Shown in pieces: positions 17,169 through 26,472 of a stretch of 64,000 nt of DNA (within the stretch, counting starts at the first letter, position 1; each line of letters begins with the position of its first letter). The position numbers and the translations under genes are program-made. Source of the DNA: JBFHRE01 sp041746105 (GTDB taxonomy: Bacteria; Actinomycetota; Acidimicrobiia; Spongiisociales; ZC4RG35); the NCBI GenBank assembly GCA_041746105.1, contig JBGTHP010000039.1, positions 58,031 through 122,030 on the forward strand, in the 5' to 3' direction. The notes below the pieces were generated by a model that ran no database searches, was not told the origin of the DNA, and worked only from the letters and a program-made list of their open reading frames with translations.

Positions 17169-18317
17169 ATGCCACGCCGATCACTCGCAATTGTCCTGCT
17201 CGTCGCGACCGCTTGTAGCCAAGCGGAGCCTGCGACACCGACGCTATCGACCTCACCGGCTACGACCGTGGTCGACGCCGTTGCCCCTTCCACCACCTTG
17301 GCCGCCCCAGACCTGAGTGATGTGGCTCCCGACCTGGCGTTTTTCATCGAAACCACCTTCGACGGTTCCCAGTTTGCCGGTGACCCACAGCTTCTCGACG
17401 CCCTCCGTAGCGAAGTCGGATTGCCGTACTCCCCAACCAGGATCGACGTCGGAGCGGGTGTCGTCGGCGAGACGAGGATCGCAGTCGTCGTGACGGATTC
17501 GGTGGCTGTCGCGGGAATCAACGACGGTTCCGGATGGCGCTGGATCGCCGGCAGCATCGGGGACATCGACATCTACCCCGGGTTGCCAGGCGTTTTTGCC
17601 ATCGTCGGCTCAGATGCCCGCCCCGGGGAGAATGTGGCCCGTTCGCGAGCGGATTCGATCCATTTGGTGTCGATGGACGGCAGGGGTGGCGCCACGATCA
17701 TCGGCGTCCCCCGTGACTCCAACGTAGCCCGCAAAGGGGGGGGCATGGCCAAGATCAACGGAGCCCTTTCCAATGGGGGCATCGAGGGGCTGATGTGGAG
17801 CCTGGAGCAGTTGAGCGGATTCCCCATCGACGGATACGTCCTGACCGGCTTCGAGGGATTCCAAGAGATCGTCGGTTCGGTGCTGGGGGCAGTGGCGATC
17901 ACTCTGGAAGAACCGATGAACGACGGAGCCTCCGGGGCCGATTTTCCTGCCGGCGAAGTCCACATGAACGGCGTCGAGGCGCTGGCCTTCACTCGAAATC
18001 GAAAAGGGCTTCTCACCGGGGACTTCGGCAGGCAACTCAACGGCGGCGTGATGTTGATCGCGGGCGCAATCGCAGCAAAAAACCGGGGTCCGGTTTCCAT
18101 CCCCAGCATGATCGAGGGTACGGAGCCCTGGCTCCTGACCGACATCCCTGCCGATCGCCTGTTGACCCTTGCCCTCGCCGTGCACCGGCTCAACCCCCTC
18201 GAGATTCGCAACCAGGTTCTTCCCGGCACTCCGGGCACCGTCAACGGCAGCAGTGTGGTGGTCCTCTCTGAGGAGGCGGCGGCCATCCTCGCCGCCATTG
18301 ATCCCTCGCAAGGCTGA
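17169..18317 (+). CDS. LytR-CpsA-Psr (LCP) family protein
   Basis: A 382-residue exported protein. A signal sequence (MPRRSLAIVLLVATAC) ends at a Cys that could be lipidated, though the lipobox is imperfect (ATAC). A Thr/Pro-rich linker leads to the LCP domain with FAIVGSDARPGENVARSRADS, TIIGVPRDSNVA, KINGALSNGG, GYVLTGFEGFQEIVG and ALAFTRNRKG; conserved Asp and Arg residues of the pyrophosphate/lipid pocket are present. LCP enzymes transfer glycopolymers from lipid carriers to peptidoglycan, for example arabinogalactan or teichoic-acid-like chains. ATG 17169 gives the best signal peptide. It stands divergent from hppA and convergent with the next gene. Confidence 0.85.
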   Translation: MPRRSLAIVLLVATACSQAEPATPTLSTSPATTVVDAVAPSTTLAAPDLSDVAPDLAFFIETTFDGSQFAGDPQLLDALRSEVGLPYSPTRIDVGAGVVGETRIAVVVTDSVAVAGINDGSGWRWIAGSIGDIDIYPGLPGVFAIVGSDARPGENVARSRADSIHLVSMDGRGGATIIGVPRDSNVARKGGGMAKINGALSNGGIEGLMWSLEQLSGFPIDGYVLTGFEGFQEIVGSVLGAVAITLEEPMNDGASGADFPAGEVHMNGVEALAFTRNRKGLLTGDFGRQLNGGVMLIAGAIAAKNRGPVSIPSMIEGTEPWLLTDIPADRLLTLALAVHRLNPLEIRNQVLPGTPGTVNGSSVVVLSEEAAAILAAIDPSQG

Positions 18318-18986
18318 TCAGAGCCCGATGTCTGAGCGCTCTTCTCGCCGGATCCAAAACACAAGGCCGACCACGGGCAGAAATGCCAGCAACTCGGGAA
18401 ACACCCGGAGCCAGGCAAAAAAACGATCGGGAAAACCGACTTCGTAGGTGACCACTCCACCAAATTCGGCGCTCCACACCTGCGTTTCGCCGGCCCCGAC
18501 CGCTTCCACGCTCTCTAGGTAACGGAGATACGGGGGTGTCAGGCCCCCCCTGACTTCGAAGTCATAGGAGAATGAGCCAACCCCACGGTGAGTGTCGAAG
18601 GTGCAGTCGGCGGACTTCCGCTTTGAAACATGCCAGCGCTCGACTTTGCGATCACCCCAGACCCTGGTGACCACCGCCACGGAACTCCCCCATGGCAGGG
18701 GACTGGCCGCGATCACTTCTCTTTCGGCCACTGCCACCACCGTGCGATCGGTGGACGCATCCTCTATCGACGGCCGGTATCCGAGATCGCAGCCTTCCTC
18801 TGTGCCGTCGGGAAGCAGAAGAAAAACCAACGCCCCCACCAGCACCAATGCTCCGATCGGAGCCCACCATGACCTGCGGTTGCGCCGAGGACGCATCCGG
18901 GGGGTGGTTACCGGAACCCGGCGGGGCGGGAGTCGAAGCCTGCGCCGACGCCTGAAACTTGGCCGGCTGACCTTATCCCTGCGCAC
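18318..18986 (-). CDS. Basic-N-terminus two-span membrane protein
   Basis: A 222-residue protein of no recognised family. The first 40 residues are strongly basic (RRRRRLRLPPRR), then comes a membrane helix (WWAPIGALVLVGALVFLLL). An external domain of about 110 residues with two Cys (GCDLGY, SADCTF) follows, then a second helix (VFPELLAFLPVVGLVFWI) and a short basic tail. The two Cys could form a disulfide outside. The gene lies 3 nt after the next secreted-protein gene and 1 nt from the convergent LCP stop. The pairing with another membrane-anchored unknown suggests they act together in the envelope; this is inference. Confidence 0.65.
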   Translation of the reverse strand: MRRDKVSRPSFRRRRRLRLPPRRVPVTTPRMRPRRNRRSWWAPIGALVLVGALVFLLLPDGTEEGCDLGYRPSIEDASTDRTVVAVAEREVIAASPLPWGSSVAVVTRVWGDRKVERWHVSKRKSADCTFDTHRGVGSFSYDFEVRGGLTPPYLRYLESVEAVGAGETQVWSAEFGGVVTYEVGFPDRFFAWLRVFPELLAFLPVVGLVFWIRREERSDIGL

Positions 18987-18989
18987 GAC

Positions 18990-19532
18990 TCATCCCCCAC
19001 ACATGAGGTGGAGCCCTCTCACAGAATCGCCACATCGGACAATTTGAAACGGTGCCGTGTTCTGAAAGCGGCGGAGCCCGACCCGGTAATGCACCGTCAA
19101 ACCGTCAACGATTCCCCCACCCGCGCCGAACTCGAGACCTACGGCAACCTCGTCGGGTTCGCCCTCGCAGGGTTCGGTGAACGCGAAGCTCCCCACCGGT
19201 TCCCAAACTGCACCCTCGACATCGGGGGGGAAACCCTCCAACGCCCCTACACCGACCGAGCCGGCCGGTCGCCTGCGCTGGACCACACCGACCACGACAA
19301 CTTCCCCGCTGGAATCCTCGATTTCTACGGCGGATACATGAACGGACTCTCCGTCGACCGTGCACGGTTGGAAACCAACCGAGTAGACGCCGGGATCGGC
19401 GAGCGCATATCCGTCGCCTCCCACCAACAACGGCCCGGCTCCTTCCATGTGTGAAACCGGAAGCATGAAGTACGAGGCGAGTGCGGCCGCCACCAGCAGC
19501 GGGAGCGCAACCTTCACGGACCGTTTCACCAT
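18990..19532 (-). CDS. Membrane-anchored or secreted hypothetical protein
   Basis: A 180-residue protein with an N-terminal hydrophobic segment (VALPLLVAAALASYFMLPV) that works as a signal peptide or anchor, followed by a beta-rich region with short Gly/Val-rich strands (GEVVVVGVVQRRRP, EVAVGLEFGAGGGIVDGL). Cys occur at PCTVDG, TEPCEG, RCGDS and MCGG; four cysteines could form two disulfides. I do not recognise the family. It overlaps the end of polX by 7 nt and precedes the two-span protein gene by 3 nt, so the three are co-transcribed. Confidence 0.6.
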   Translation of the reverse strand: MVKRSVKVALPLLVAAALASYFMLPVSHMEGAGPLLVGGDGYALADPGVYSVGFQPCTVDGESVHVSAVEIEDSSGEVVVVGVVQRRRPAGSVGVGALEGFPPDVEGAVWEPVGSFAFTEPCEGEPDEVAVGLEFGAGGGIVDGLTVHYRVGLRRFQNTAPFQIVRCGDSVRGLHLMCGG

Positions 19533-21253
19533 CGCTCCTCGAGACGTGCCAGAAAGGTGCCGGCGGGCTGGGTGTTCAAGACCGATTCCTTCGGTGCCCA
19601 GCCCTTCTGCGCGTTCAACACCCCGTATCTCATTCGCCCGAGCTCCGAAATGTGATGCGAGTCAGTCGAGATCACCAGCTTCACTCCCTCACTGACAGCC
19701 ATCCGAATCACCTCGGCCGAAGCGTCGAGGCGGTCGAGCGCGCCATTGACCTCGAGAGCGGTGTCGAAAGAACGCAGGGCATCAAAAACCACCGAAAGGT
19801 CCAGTTCGATCCCGGGACGGCGGCCGATGTAGCGGCCGGTGAGATGTCCGATGGCCGTCACAGCCGGATCCGCCGCCGCCCGAATGACCCTCTCTGTCTG
19901 TTTGGACTGCGAGAGGTCGAAATGGGAGTGGACGGACGCGACCGCCCAATCGAAGTGCCGCCGAAAGTCTTCGTCGTAATCGAGGCCACCATCTGCGCCG
20001 ATGTTGAGTTCACAACCGAAAAGGAGCCGCATGTCGGGATATTCATTTTGGAGCCCGGCAATGGCATCACGGTGCTCCAACAGCTCCGCGCGACTCGAAC
20101 CGTTGATAGCCAGATCCTCACCGTGGTCGGTGATTGCGAGATACTCGTATCCGCGGGCAGCCGCAACCTCGACCATCTCACGCAGACTCGAGCGCCCGTC
20201 GCCAGAACGTTCGGTGTGATAGTGAAGGTCACCCCGGATGTCTTCCACCACAACCAGGTCGGGAAGCACTCCTGCGGCCGCGGCCTCGATTTCACCGGTG
20301 TTCTCTCGCAACGGGGGAGGGATGAACGGCAGGCCGAGGGCGGCATAGACCTCCTCCTCTGTGGCCGAGGCGATCCGGTTTTCACCGTCGAACAACCCGT
20401 ATTCGTTGAGAAGCCAGCCTCGCTCGATGGCCCGCTGACGGAGCACGATGTTGTGCGCCTTGGATCCGGTGAAATAGAGGATCGCCGCCCCGAATTGATC
20501 GGGCTCTACCACCCGCACATCTACCTGGAGCCCTGACCGACTGATCACCGACGTCTTGGTGGTGCCGTGACCAACCACCTCGGTCGTCGCAGCGTGGGAG
20601 GCCACCGAGTCCATCACAGGCTGCGCCGCATTCGACGAGACGGTGATATCGATGTCTCCGATCGTCTCGGAATGGCGACGAAGGCTCCCGCAGAAAACCA
20701 CAGCCTCGACACCTTCGATTCGTTTCAACTCCTCGGTGAACTGAAGAGCCAGCGGCATCGCCTCGGCAATCGGCGTTCTGTGATCTTTGCCGTGGAGACC
20801 GAGTCGTTCGATCGCCTTGCCGATCTTCTCTTCCTTGGTGGCGCCGAGACCGGGCAGTGTGCGGAGACGCTCTTCTGCGATTGCGGTCTTGAGGTCGGCC
20901 AACGTTTCGATGTTGAGCTCCCGCCGAATCAGCTTCAAGGTCTTCGGACCCAGGCCGGGGATCTTTGTCATTTGCACAAACGCCGGCGGGTATTTCGAGC
21001 GCAACTCCTCTAGTTTTCGCACGCTACCCGAATCGATGAACTCCCTGACCTTGTCCGCCGTCGACTTGCCGACACCCTTGATCGACGTGAGCTGACCGGC
21101 TGTCATGCCGGTGATCTCCGATCCATGACCCCGAATTCCAAGCAGCGCGTTCTCGTATGCGCGGACCTTGAACGATTGCGGACTCTCCTCCTCGAGAGAG
21201 GTCAATTCGATCAGTTCCTGCAGCATTGCCATCACATCACGATTGGTTGCCAT
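19526..21253 (-). CDS. polX: DNA polymerase X with PHP exonuclease domain
   Basis: A 575-residue bacterial PolX used in gap-filling repair. The N-terminal helix-hairpin-helix repeats are visible (LTSIKGVGKSTADKV, MTKIPGLGPKTLKLI, LRTLPGLGATKEEKI). The palm carries FCGSLRRHSETIGDIDITV with the two catalytic Asp, and LQVDVRVVEP gives the third. The C-terminal PHP domain has GDLHYHTERS, ITDHGEDLAI, FGCELNIGADG, SVHSHFDLS, IGHLTGRYIG and ISTDSHH, a complete metal set, so 3'-5' exonuclease activity is expected. A TACTCT -10 stands 8 nt before the ATG. It is divergent from ftsH. Confidence 0.95.
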   Translation of the reverse strand: MATNRDVMAMLQELIELTSLEEESPQSFKVRAYENALLGIRGHGSEITGMTAGQLTSIKGVGKSTADKVREFIDSGSVRKLEELRSKYPPAFVQMTKIPGLGPKTLKLIRRELNIETLADLKTAIAEERLRTLPGLGATKEEKIGKAIERLGLHGKDHRTPIAEAMPLALQFTEELKRIEGVEAVVFCGSLRRHSETIGDIDITVSSNAAQPVMDSVASHAATTEVVGHGTTKTSVISRSGLQVDVRVVEPDQFGAAILYFTGSKAHNIVLRQRAIERGWLLNEYGLFDGENRIASATEEEVYAALGLPFIPPPLRENTGEIEAAAAGVLPDLVVVEDIRGDLHYHTERSGDGRSSLREMVEVAAARGYEYLAITDHGEDLAINGSSRAELLEHRDAIAGLQNEYPDMRLLFGCELNIGADGGLDYDEDFRRHFDWAVASVHSHFDLSQSKQTERVIRAAADPAVTAIGHLTGRYIGRRPGIELDLSVVFDALRSFDTALEVNGALDRLDASAEVIRMAVSEGVKLVISTDSHHISELGRMRYGVLNAQKGWAPKESVLNTQPAGTFLARLEERW

Positions 21254-21261
21254 GGACGTTC

Positions 21262-21267
21262 AGAGTA
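21262..21267 (-). promoter_or_regulatory. -10 element of polX (leaderless)
   Basis: Minus-strand TACTCT, 8 nt before the ATG at 21253. No good -35 is seen. Confidence 0.4.
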
Positions 21268-21351
21268 CGCACGTCCCGTCCGCGCTGTACTGTCCTTGCG
21301 CCGATTCACCCTCGGAAACTCTCGGGTGGTCTCATTCCCCGCTGCCGTCGG

Positions 21352-21357
21352 TAGAGT
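21352..21357 (+). promoter_or_regulatory. -10 element of ftsH (near-leaderless)
   Basis: TAGAGT is followed by 9 nt and the ATG at 21367, predicting a leader of about 2-4 nt. No clear -35 is seen. Confidence 0.4.
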
Positions 21358-21366
21358 TTTACTGGA

Positions 21367-23316
21367 ATGACAACGCGCAATCCGTCCAAAGATTCAAAAG
21401 ACTCACCGCCCGGATGGCGTGTCGAGGGCATGCCCAAAGACAGGCCGAATCAAGACAAAAAGCCACAAGGCCTGTTTCCCACTCCTCCCAATAAGTGGAT
21501 CTGGGTGGTGATGGCCGGCCTGCTGCTGTTCAACGTGGTTCTGTCCAACACCTTCCTCAAAGGTGAAGAAGAAATCACCATCAGCTACGACGAGTTTTTG
21601 ACCCAAGTCGACGTCGGCAATGTCGACTCCGTCACTTCGACCGGGCAGACGATCGCCGGTGTCCTCAACGAATCGATCTCCGATCCGACCGACGAGTCGG
21701 TTACGAGCACACGGTTCACGACCGTCCGGCCGACGTTCGCCGACGATGAACTCTTCGCCACGCTCCGCGACAAAGGCGTCACGTTGAGTGCTGTCGATCC
21801 CGACGCGCCTACACCGTTCTGGCAGGCCGCTCTGTTCAATCTCCTCCCGTGGGTCATATTCATCTGGTTGATAGTCGCGCTCAACCGGCGCGCCGCCGGC
21901 ATGATGGGAGGCCTGACCGGGATCGGACGTTCTAAGGCAAAACGCTACGACGAAACCGGCAAACGCACCACGTTCGCCGACGTGGCCGGGATCGAAGACG
22001 CAGAAGAAGAACTCGTCGAAATCGTCGACTTCCTCAAGAACCCCCAGAAGTACACCGCTCTCGGGGGACGCATCCCCAAAGGTGTTCTCCTTTCCGGTCT
22101 TCCGGGCACCGGTAAAACACTCCTGGCGAAAGCGGTTGCGGGGGAAGCCGACGTCCCGTTCTTCTCGATGTCGGCGTCCGAATTCGTCGAGATGGTCGTC
22201 GGCGTCGGGGCGAGCCGCGTGAGAGACCTGTTCGCCCAGGCCAAACAGGTGGCCCCCGCGATCATCTTCATCGACGAACTCGACGCGATTGGTCGTCAGA
22301 GGGGCGGCTCTATGAGTATGGGCGGACACGACGAAAGAGAGCAGACTCTCAACCAGATTCTGACCGAGATGGACGGGTTCACCGGCTCGGAGGGCGTAAT
22401 CGTCATTGCCGCCACGAACCGTCCCGAAATCCTCGACGCCGCGTTGTTACGGCCTGGCCGCTTTGATCGCCAGGTTCCAGTCAGCCCTCCCGACCAGCGC
22501 GGGCGCAAGGAGATCCTCGACGTCCATTCGCGCAAGGTGCCCCTAGGCGTGGACGTCGACCTTGATGCGATCGCATCGACGACACCGGGGATGGTTGGTG
22601 CCGACCTTGCCAACCTCGTGAACGAGGCGGCGCTGATGGCGGCAAGAAGGGGCCACGAAAAAGTGATGCTCGGTGACTTCACCGATGCGCTCGAGAAGGT
22701 TGTCCTTGGCACGGAGCGCCGCATCATGATGAGCCAGGAGGAGAAAGAACGCACCGCCTATCACGAGTCCGGCCACGCACTGTTGGGGATGCTCCAGCCG
22801 GGCGCAGACCCGGTGCGCAAGATCTCGATCATCCCCCGCGGCCGAGCCCTTGGGGTGACCTTCCAGTCGCCTGACTCCGACAAATACAGCTATTCGGAGG
22901 AGTATCTGCGAGGTCGCATAATTGGAATGTTGGGGGGTCGCGCCGCCGAGGACGTGGTGTTCGGTGCGGTCTCGACCGGAGCCGAAAACGACATGGTGCA
23001 GGCCACGAGCCTTGCCCGCAACATGGTCGCCCGTTGGGGGATGTCGCCGGAGATCGGCCCCGTCACCCTTCTCGACGATCGGATGGTCGACGGGTTGGGA
23101 CGCCCGATCGTGGCCGAGGCGACACTCAAATTGGTCGATACCGAGGTTCGGCGGATCATCGACACCTGTTACGCCGCTGCGGTAGAACAGCTCAAAGCCG
23201 AACGCGACAAACTCGACTCTTTGACAGAGGCTCTTCTCGCCAAGGAGACGCTGGAAGAAGCCGAGGCTTATCAGGCGGCCGGGATTCCTCGACCGCAAAA
23301 ACCACAGCTCGCCTGA
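21367..23316 (+). CDS. ftsH: ATP-dependent zinc metalloprotease FtsH
   Basis: A 649-residue membrane AAA+ protease degrading misassembled membrane proteins and selected cytosolic targets. A cytoplasmic N-tail of about 43 residues precedes membrane helix 1 (WIWVVMAGLLLFNVVLS). An external segment of about 90 residues and helix 2 (LLPWVIFIWLIVAL) follow. The AAA module has GLPGTGKT (244-251; most FtsH have GPPGTGKT), FIDELDAIG and RPGRFDRQV. The protease motif is HESGHALLGM with the third zinc ligand further on (ENDMVQA region). Length is normal. In other actinobacteria ftsH lies near tilS; here they are 21 kb apart. Confidence 0.96.
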   Translation: MTTRNPSKDSKDSPPGWRVEGMPKDRPNQDKKPQGLFPTPPNKWIWVVMAGLLLFNVVLSNTFLKGEEEITISYDEFLTQVDVGNVDSVTSTGQTIAGVLNESISDPTDESVTSTRFTTVRPTFADDELFATLRDKGVTLSAVDPDAPTPFWQAALFNLLPWVIFIWLIVALNRRAAGMMGGLTGIGRSKAKRYDETGKRTTFADVAGIEDAEEELVEIVDFLKNPQKYTALGGRIPKGVLLSGLPGTGKTLLAKAVAGEADVPFFSMSASEFVEMVVGVGASRVRDLFAQAKQVAPAIIFIDELDAIGRQRGGSMSMGGHDEREQTLNQILTEMDGFTGSEGVIVIAATNRPEILDAALLRPGRFDRQVPVSPPDQRGRKEILDVHSRKVPLGVDVDLDAIASTTPGMVGADLANLVNEAALMAARRGHEKVMLGDFTDALEKVVLGTERRIMMSQEEKERTAYHESGHALLGMLQPGADPVRKISIIPRGRALGVTFQSPDSDKYSYSEEYLRGRIIGMLGGRAAEDVVFGAVSTGAENDMVQATSLARNMVARWGMSPEIGPVTLLDDRMVDGLGRPIVAEATLKLVDTEVRRIIDTCYAAAVEQLKAERDKLDSLTEALLAKETLEEAEAYQAAGIPRPQKPQLA

Positions 23317-23370
23317 GACGTCCCTCGCACTGCGCTCGTCGAACCTCGGTGTGAAGCTACAACTTCGGCA

Positions 23371-23376
23371 TACGAT
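23371..23376 (+). promoter_or_regulatory. -10 element of the MBL-fold gene (leaderless)
   Basis: TACGAT, 7 nt before ATG 23384. It fixes the start of the downstream gene further in than the longest open frame. Confidence 0.45.
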
Positions 23377-23383
23377 GGCCGTT

Positions 23384-24205
23384 ATGTACAGGGCCTTGGG
23401 ATGGAGTGAGATCGCCGACCGGGTTTGGGTGGGCCGTTATCAGTCGCTCGACCAGACAATTGGAGTCATAGCCGGAGATGATGGCCTTGCCGTCATCGAC
23501 ACCCTGGCATCACACCACCAGGCCGACGGGCTCAAACAAGAGGTCCGTAATCTGAGCCCTCTCTCGATCGCGGCCGTGATCAACACCCACGGGCACTGGG
23601 ACCATTGTTTTGGCAATGCCCGGTTCTTGCCTGCTCCGATTTGGGGCCATGTGCTGTGCGGACGGATGGTCACAGAGACCGGAGACGAACAACGCAGAAT
23701 GGTCGTGGAGCGGTGGATGCCAGAGGCATCCGAGGAACTGGCCGAGGTGGAGTTGACCCCACCAACCCACCAATTCGAAGCCGAGGCCTCGATCCAATTG
23801 GGAAACCGGTTGGTCCAGATGAGTTATCTGGGTCGGGGACACAGCGACAACGACATTGTGACCTCAGTCGTCGGCGCCGACATCTTGTTCGTCGGTGACC
23901 TCCTCGAGAATGCGCCGGCACCTGTCTTCAGCGACTCGTTTCCGCTCGAGTGGGGGGAAACCGCCCGACTACTCCTCGACCGGGTCGAAGGACAAGTGGT
24001 ACCGGGCCATGGCGACCCTTTCGGCATCGAGTTCGCAACCCACCAGGCGCATCAACTCAGCCGTGTCGCCGCGTTGTGCAAGAGCGCTCTTGCGGGCGAG
24101 ACGACTTGGGACGAGGTGGCGACGCGATCGCCGTTTTCACACGAGGCAACGACCGAGGCGATCGAACGGACCCGAATGACCGGCATCGCCGCCGCGTCAG
24201 AATGA
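23384..24205 (+). CDS. MBL-fold metallo-hydrolase
   Basis: A 273-residue metallo-beta-lactamase-fold enzyme. The metal motif HxHxDH is in INTHGHWDHCFGN, a further His is in LGRGHSDNDIV (GHSDND pattern), Asp is in ILFVGDLLENAP and the last His in VVPGHGDPFG. Such proteins hydrolyse thioesters, lactones or phosphodiesters; the exact substrate is unknown. ATG 23384 is chosen because the -10 box TACGAT ends 7 nt before it, and the upstream residues in the longer frame overlap the promoter. The helicase gene starts 4 nt after its stop, so the two are probably co-transcribed. Confidence 0.82.
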   Translation: MYRALGWSEIADRVWVGRYQSLDQTIGVIAGDDGLAVIDTLASHHQADGLKQEVRNLSPLSIAAVINTHGHWDHCFGNARFLPAPIWGHVLCGRMVTETGDEQRRMVVERWMPEASEELAEVELTPPTHQFEAEASIQLGNRLVQMSYLGRGHSDNDIVTSVVGADILFVGDLLENAPAPVFSDSFPLEWGETARLLLDRVEGQVVPGHGDPFGIEFATHQAHQLSRVAALCKSALAGETTWDEVATRSPFSHEATTEAIERTRMTGIAAASE

Positions 24206-24209
24206 CCTA

Positions 24210-26456
24210 GTGGATTTCGCAGACTTGATCGTTGCCTGGGAATCCGACGAGGACCTCGAAGGCGAACTGGTTCATGTGGAGAACATCCCAGAACGCGGTG
24301 CAATTCATGCAACGCTGGAACCGCCGCTACCTCCTCTTCTCGTCGCCCGCCTCGAGGAGGCCGGCATCGATCGCTTATACCGGCACCAGGTGAAGATGAT
24401 CCGCCAGATCCGGAGTCGCACAGACACCGTGATTCTGGCGGGCACATCGGCCGGCAAGACCCTCGGATACCAGGTGCCGATCGTCGAGAGCATCCTGGAG
24501 GATCCACTCAACACATCCCTCCTGATCTACCCGACCAAAGCCCTCGCCCAGGACCAGCTGCGCTCGTTCAGAGATCTGAGGCTGCCCGAGGTGGTCGCCG
24601 GAACATACGACGGCGATACCGCAAACGATGACCGTCTTCGGATACGGCGCAAGGCGAACGTGGTTCTCACCAACCCCGACATGCTCCATGTGGGGATTCT
24701 TCCCAGCCATGACCAATGGGGAGATTTTCTTCACCGCCTGCGCTTTGTGGTTGTCGACGAGATGCACACCCTACGAGGCGTTTTTGGAACCCACGTGGCT
24801 CTGATCCTGCGGCGGCTACGAAGATTGTGTGCGCACTACGGCTCGGATCCGGTGTTTGTGCTCGGATCCGCCACCATCGGCAACGCCGCTCAATTGGCTG
24901 AGGCACTCACCGGTAAAAACCCGGTGGTCATCGACGAAGACACTTCGCCGCGAGGCGCCCAGAAAGTGGTGCTGTGGAATCCCCCGATTACCGACCTCGA
25001 CCTCAACCGGCGTCGATCGGCATTGGCCGAATCGACAGACCTGTTTTGCGACCTCGTAAGGCGCAATCACAACACCATTGCCTTCACGAGGAGCCGCAAG
25101 GGCGTCGAGTTGATGTACCGCTGGGCCGCCGACCGTCTGGGCGACCGCGACTCGGTGTCTCCATACCGCGCCGGCTACCTGCCGCAACAACGCAGGGAGA
25201 TCGAGGAGCGTTTGTTCTCTGGTCGGTTGAAGGGCGTGATCGCCACGAACGCCCTCGAGTTGGGAATCGATGTCGGGGGTCTCGACGCCGCCGTCCTCAC
25301 CACGTTCCCCGGAACGATCTCATCGTTTCGCCAGCAGGCCGGACGAGCGGGGAGACGTCAGAGTGAATCCCTGGTGGCGCTGGTGGGCGGCGAGGACGCC
25401 CTCGACCAATACTTCATGACCCATCCGAGAGACCTCTTCGAACGGCGCCCGGAGGCCGTGATGATCAATCCGGACAATCCGCTCATTCTCGAAGCCCACG
25501 TCGCCTGCGCCGCCCACGAACTCCCGCTCACGGTCGAGGATTCACTCTGGTTTGGAGAAAAGACCGAAGAGGCGGCCGCCCGTTTGGTGGAGCAAGGGTT
25601 ACTCAAGGTCAAGGACGGATCGCTCTACTGGGCGGGGCGCAGAAGACCCGCCTCGATGATCAACATCCGGGCGAGTGGTGGGTCGAGCTTTGTCATCCTC
25701 GCCGACGGCGAGGCGCTGGGAACGCTCGACCAGGACCGAGCCTTTCGCGACGGCCACGTCGGCGCCGTCTACCTTCACCAGGGGGACACCTTTGTGGTGG
25801 AGGATCTCGACCTCGAGCGACGCGAGGTGCGAGTCATCCCGGCGAGGGTCGACTATTACACCCAGCCCAAGACAGAAAAATATCTTCAGATCCTGGACGA
25901 ACGTTCTGGCCGCCGGATCGGTGGCGTTGGTCACCAACTGGGCTCGGTCGAGGTCGAAGCCCACGTACTTGCCTACCAGAAACGCAAACTCGGCTCACGC
26001 GAAGTGATGGACACCATCCCTCTGGATCTTCCCCCGTCGACCTTTGAGACCGATGCGATCTGGCTTACGATCCCGGAGTCGGTGCTCGAGGAGGCGGTGC
26101 TCGATCCGATCACGATCCCCGCAGCACTCCACGCCGCCGAACACGCCGGGATCGGGATGTTGCCGCTGCTGGCGGTGTGTGACCGCTGGGACATCGGCGG
26201 TCTATCCACCAACTGGCACCCGCAAACCGGGACCGCGACCATCTTCATCTACGAGGGCTACCCGGGAGGGGCCGGTATCTCTTCGGTTGCCTACGAGAGG
26301 GGTGTGGAGCATCTCGAGGCCACTCTCGAAGCCATCCGCGCCTGTCCATGCCTCAGCGGTTGTCCGAGTTGTGTGCAATCACCGAAGTGCGGTAATTTCA
26401 ACGAGCCGCTGGACAAGTCGGGAGCGATCAGGTTGCTAGAGGTCATACTGAGCTGA
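24210..26456 (+). CDS. DExH helicase with C-terminal DUF1998 zinc domain, MrfA/Hrq1-like
   Basis: A 748-residue superfamily 2 helicase. Motif I is LAGTSAGKTLGY (about 77-87), Ia YPTKALAQDQ, II VVVDEMHTL (DEMH), III LGSATIGN, V ATNALELGIDVGG and VI QQAGRAGRR. The C-terminus has the four-Cys zinc-binding pattern CPCLSGCPSCVQSPKC of DUF1998. This is the architecture of yeast Hrq1 and Bacillus MrfA (YprA), which repair mitomycin-type lesions, and of the 'helicase/secretion neighborhood' protein that actinobacteria keep beside Tad genes, as here. No MrfB-type exonuclease gene is nearby. GTG 24210 starts 4 nt after the MBL stop without a clear ribosome site. Confidence 0.9.
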   Translation: MDFADLIVAWESDEDLEGELVHVENIPERGAIHATLEPPLPPLLVARLEEAGIDRLYRHQVKMIRQIRSRTDTVILAGTSAGKTLGYQVPIVESILEDPLNTSLLIYPTKALAQDQLRSFRDLRLPEVVAGTYDGDTANDDRLRIRRKANVVLTNPDMLHVGILPSHDQWGDFLHRLRFVVVDEMHTLRGVFGTHVALILRRLRRLCAHYGSDPVFVLGSATIGNAAQLAEALTGKNPVVIDEDTSPRGAQKVVLWNPPITDLDLNRRRSALAESTDLFCDLVRRNHNTIAFTRSRKGVELMYRWAADRLGDRDSVSPYRAGYLPQQRREIEERLFSGRLKGVIATNALELGIDVGGLDAAVLTTFPGTISSFRQQAGRAGRRQSESLVALVGGEDALDQYFMTHPRDLFERRPEAVMINPDNPLILEAHVACAAHELPLTVEDSLWFGEKTEEAAARLVEQGLLKVKDGSLYWAGRRRPASMINIRASGGSSFVILADGEALGTLDQDRAFRDGHVGAVYLHQGDTFVVEDLDLERREVRVIPARVDYYTQPKTEKYLQILDERSGRRIGGVGHQLGSVEVEAHVLAYQKRKLGSREVMDTIPLDLPPSTFETDAIWLTIPESVLEEAVLDPITIPAALHAAEHAGIGMLPLLAVCDRWDIGGLSTNWHPQTGTATIFIYEGYPGGAGISSVAYERGVEHLEATLEAIRACPCLSGCPSCVQSPKCGNFNEPLDKSGAIRLLEVILS

Positions 26457-26472
26457 CGGGAAAGGAGGCGGT

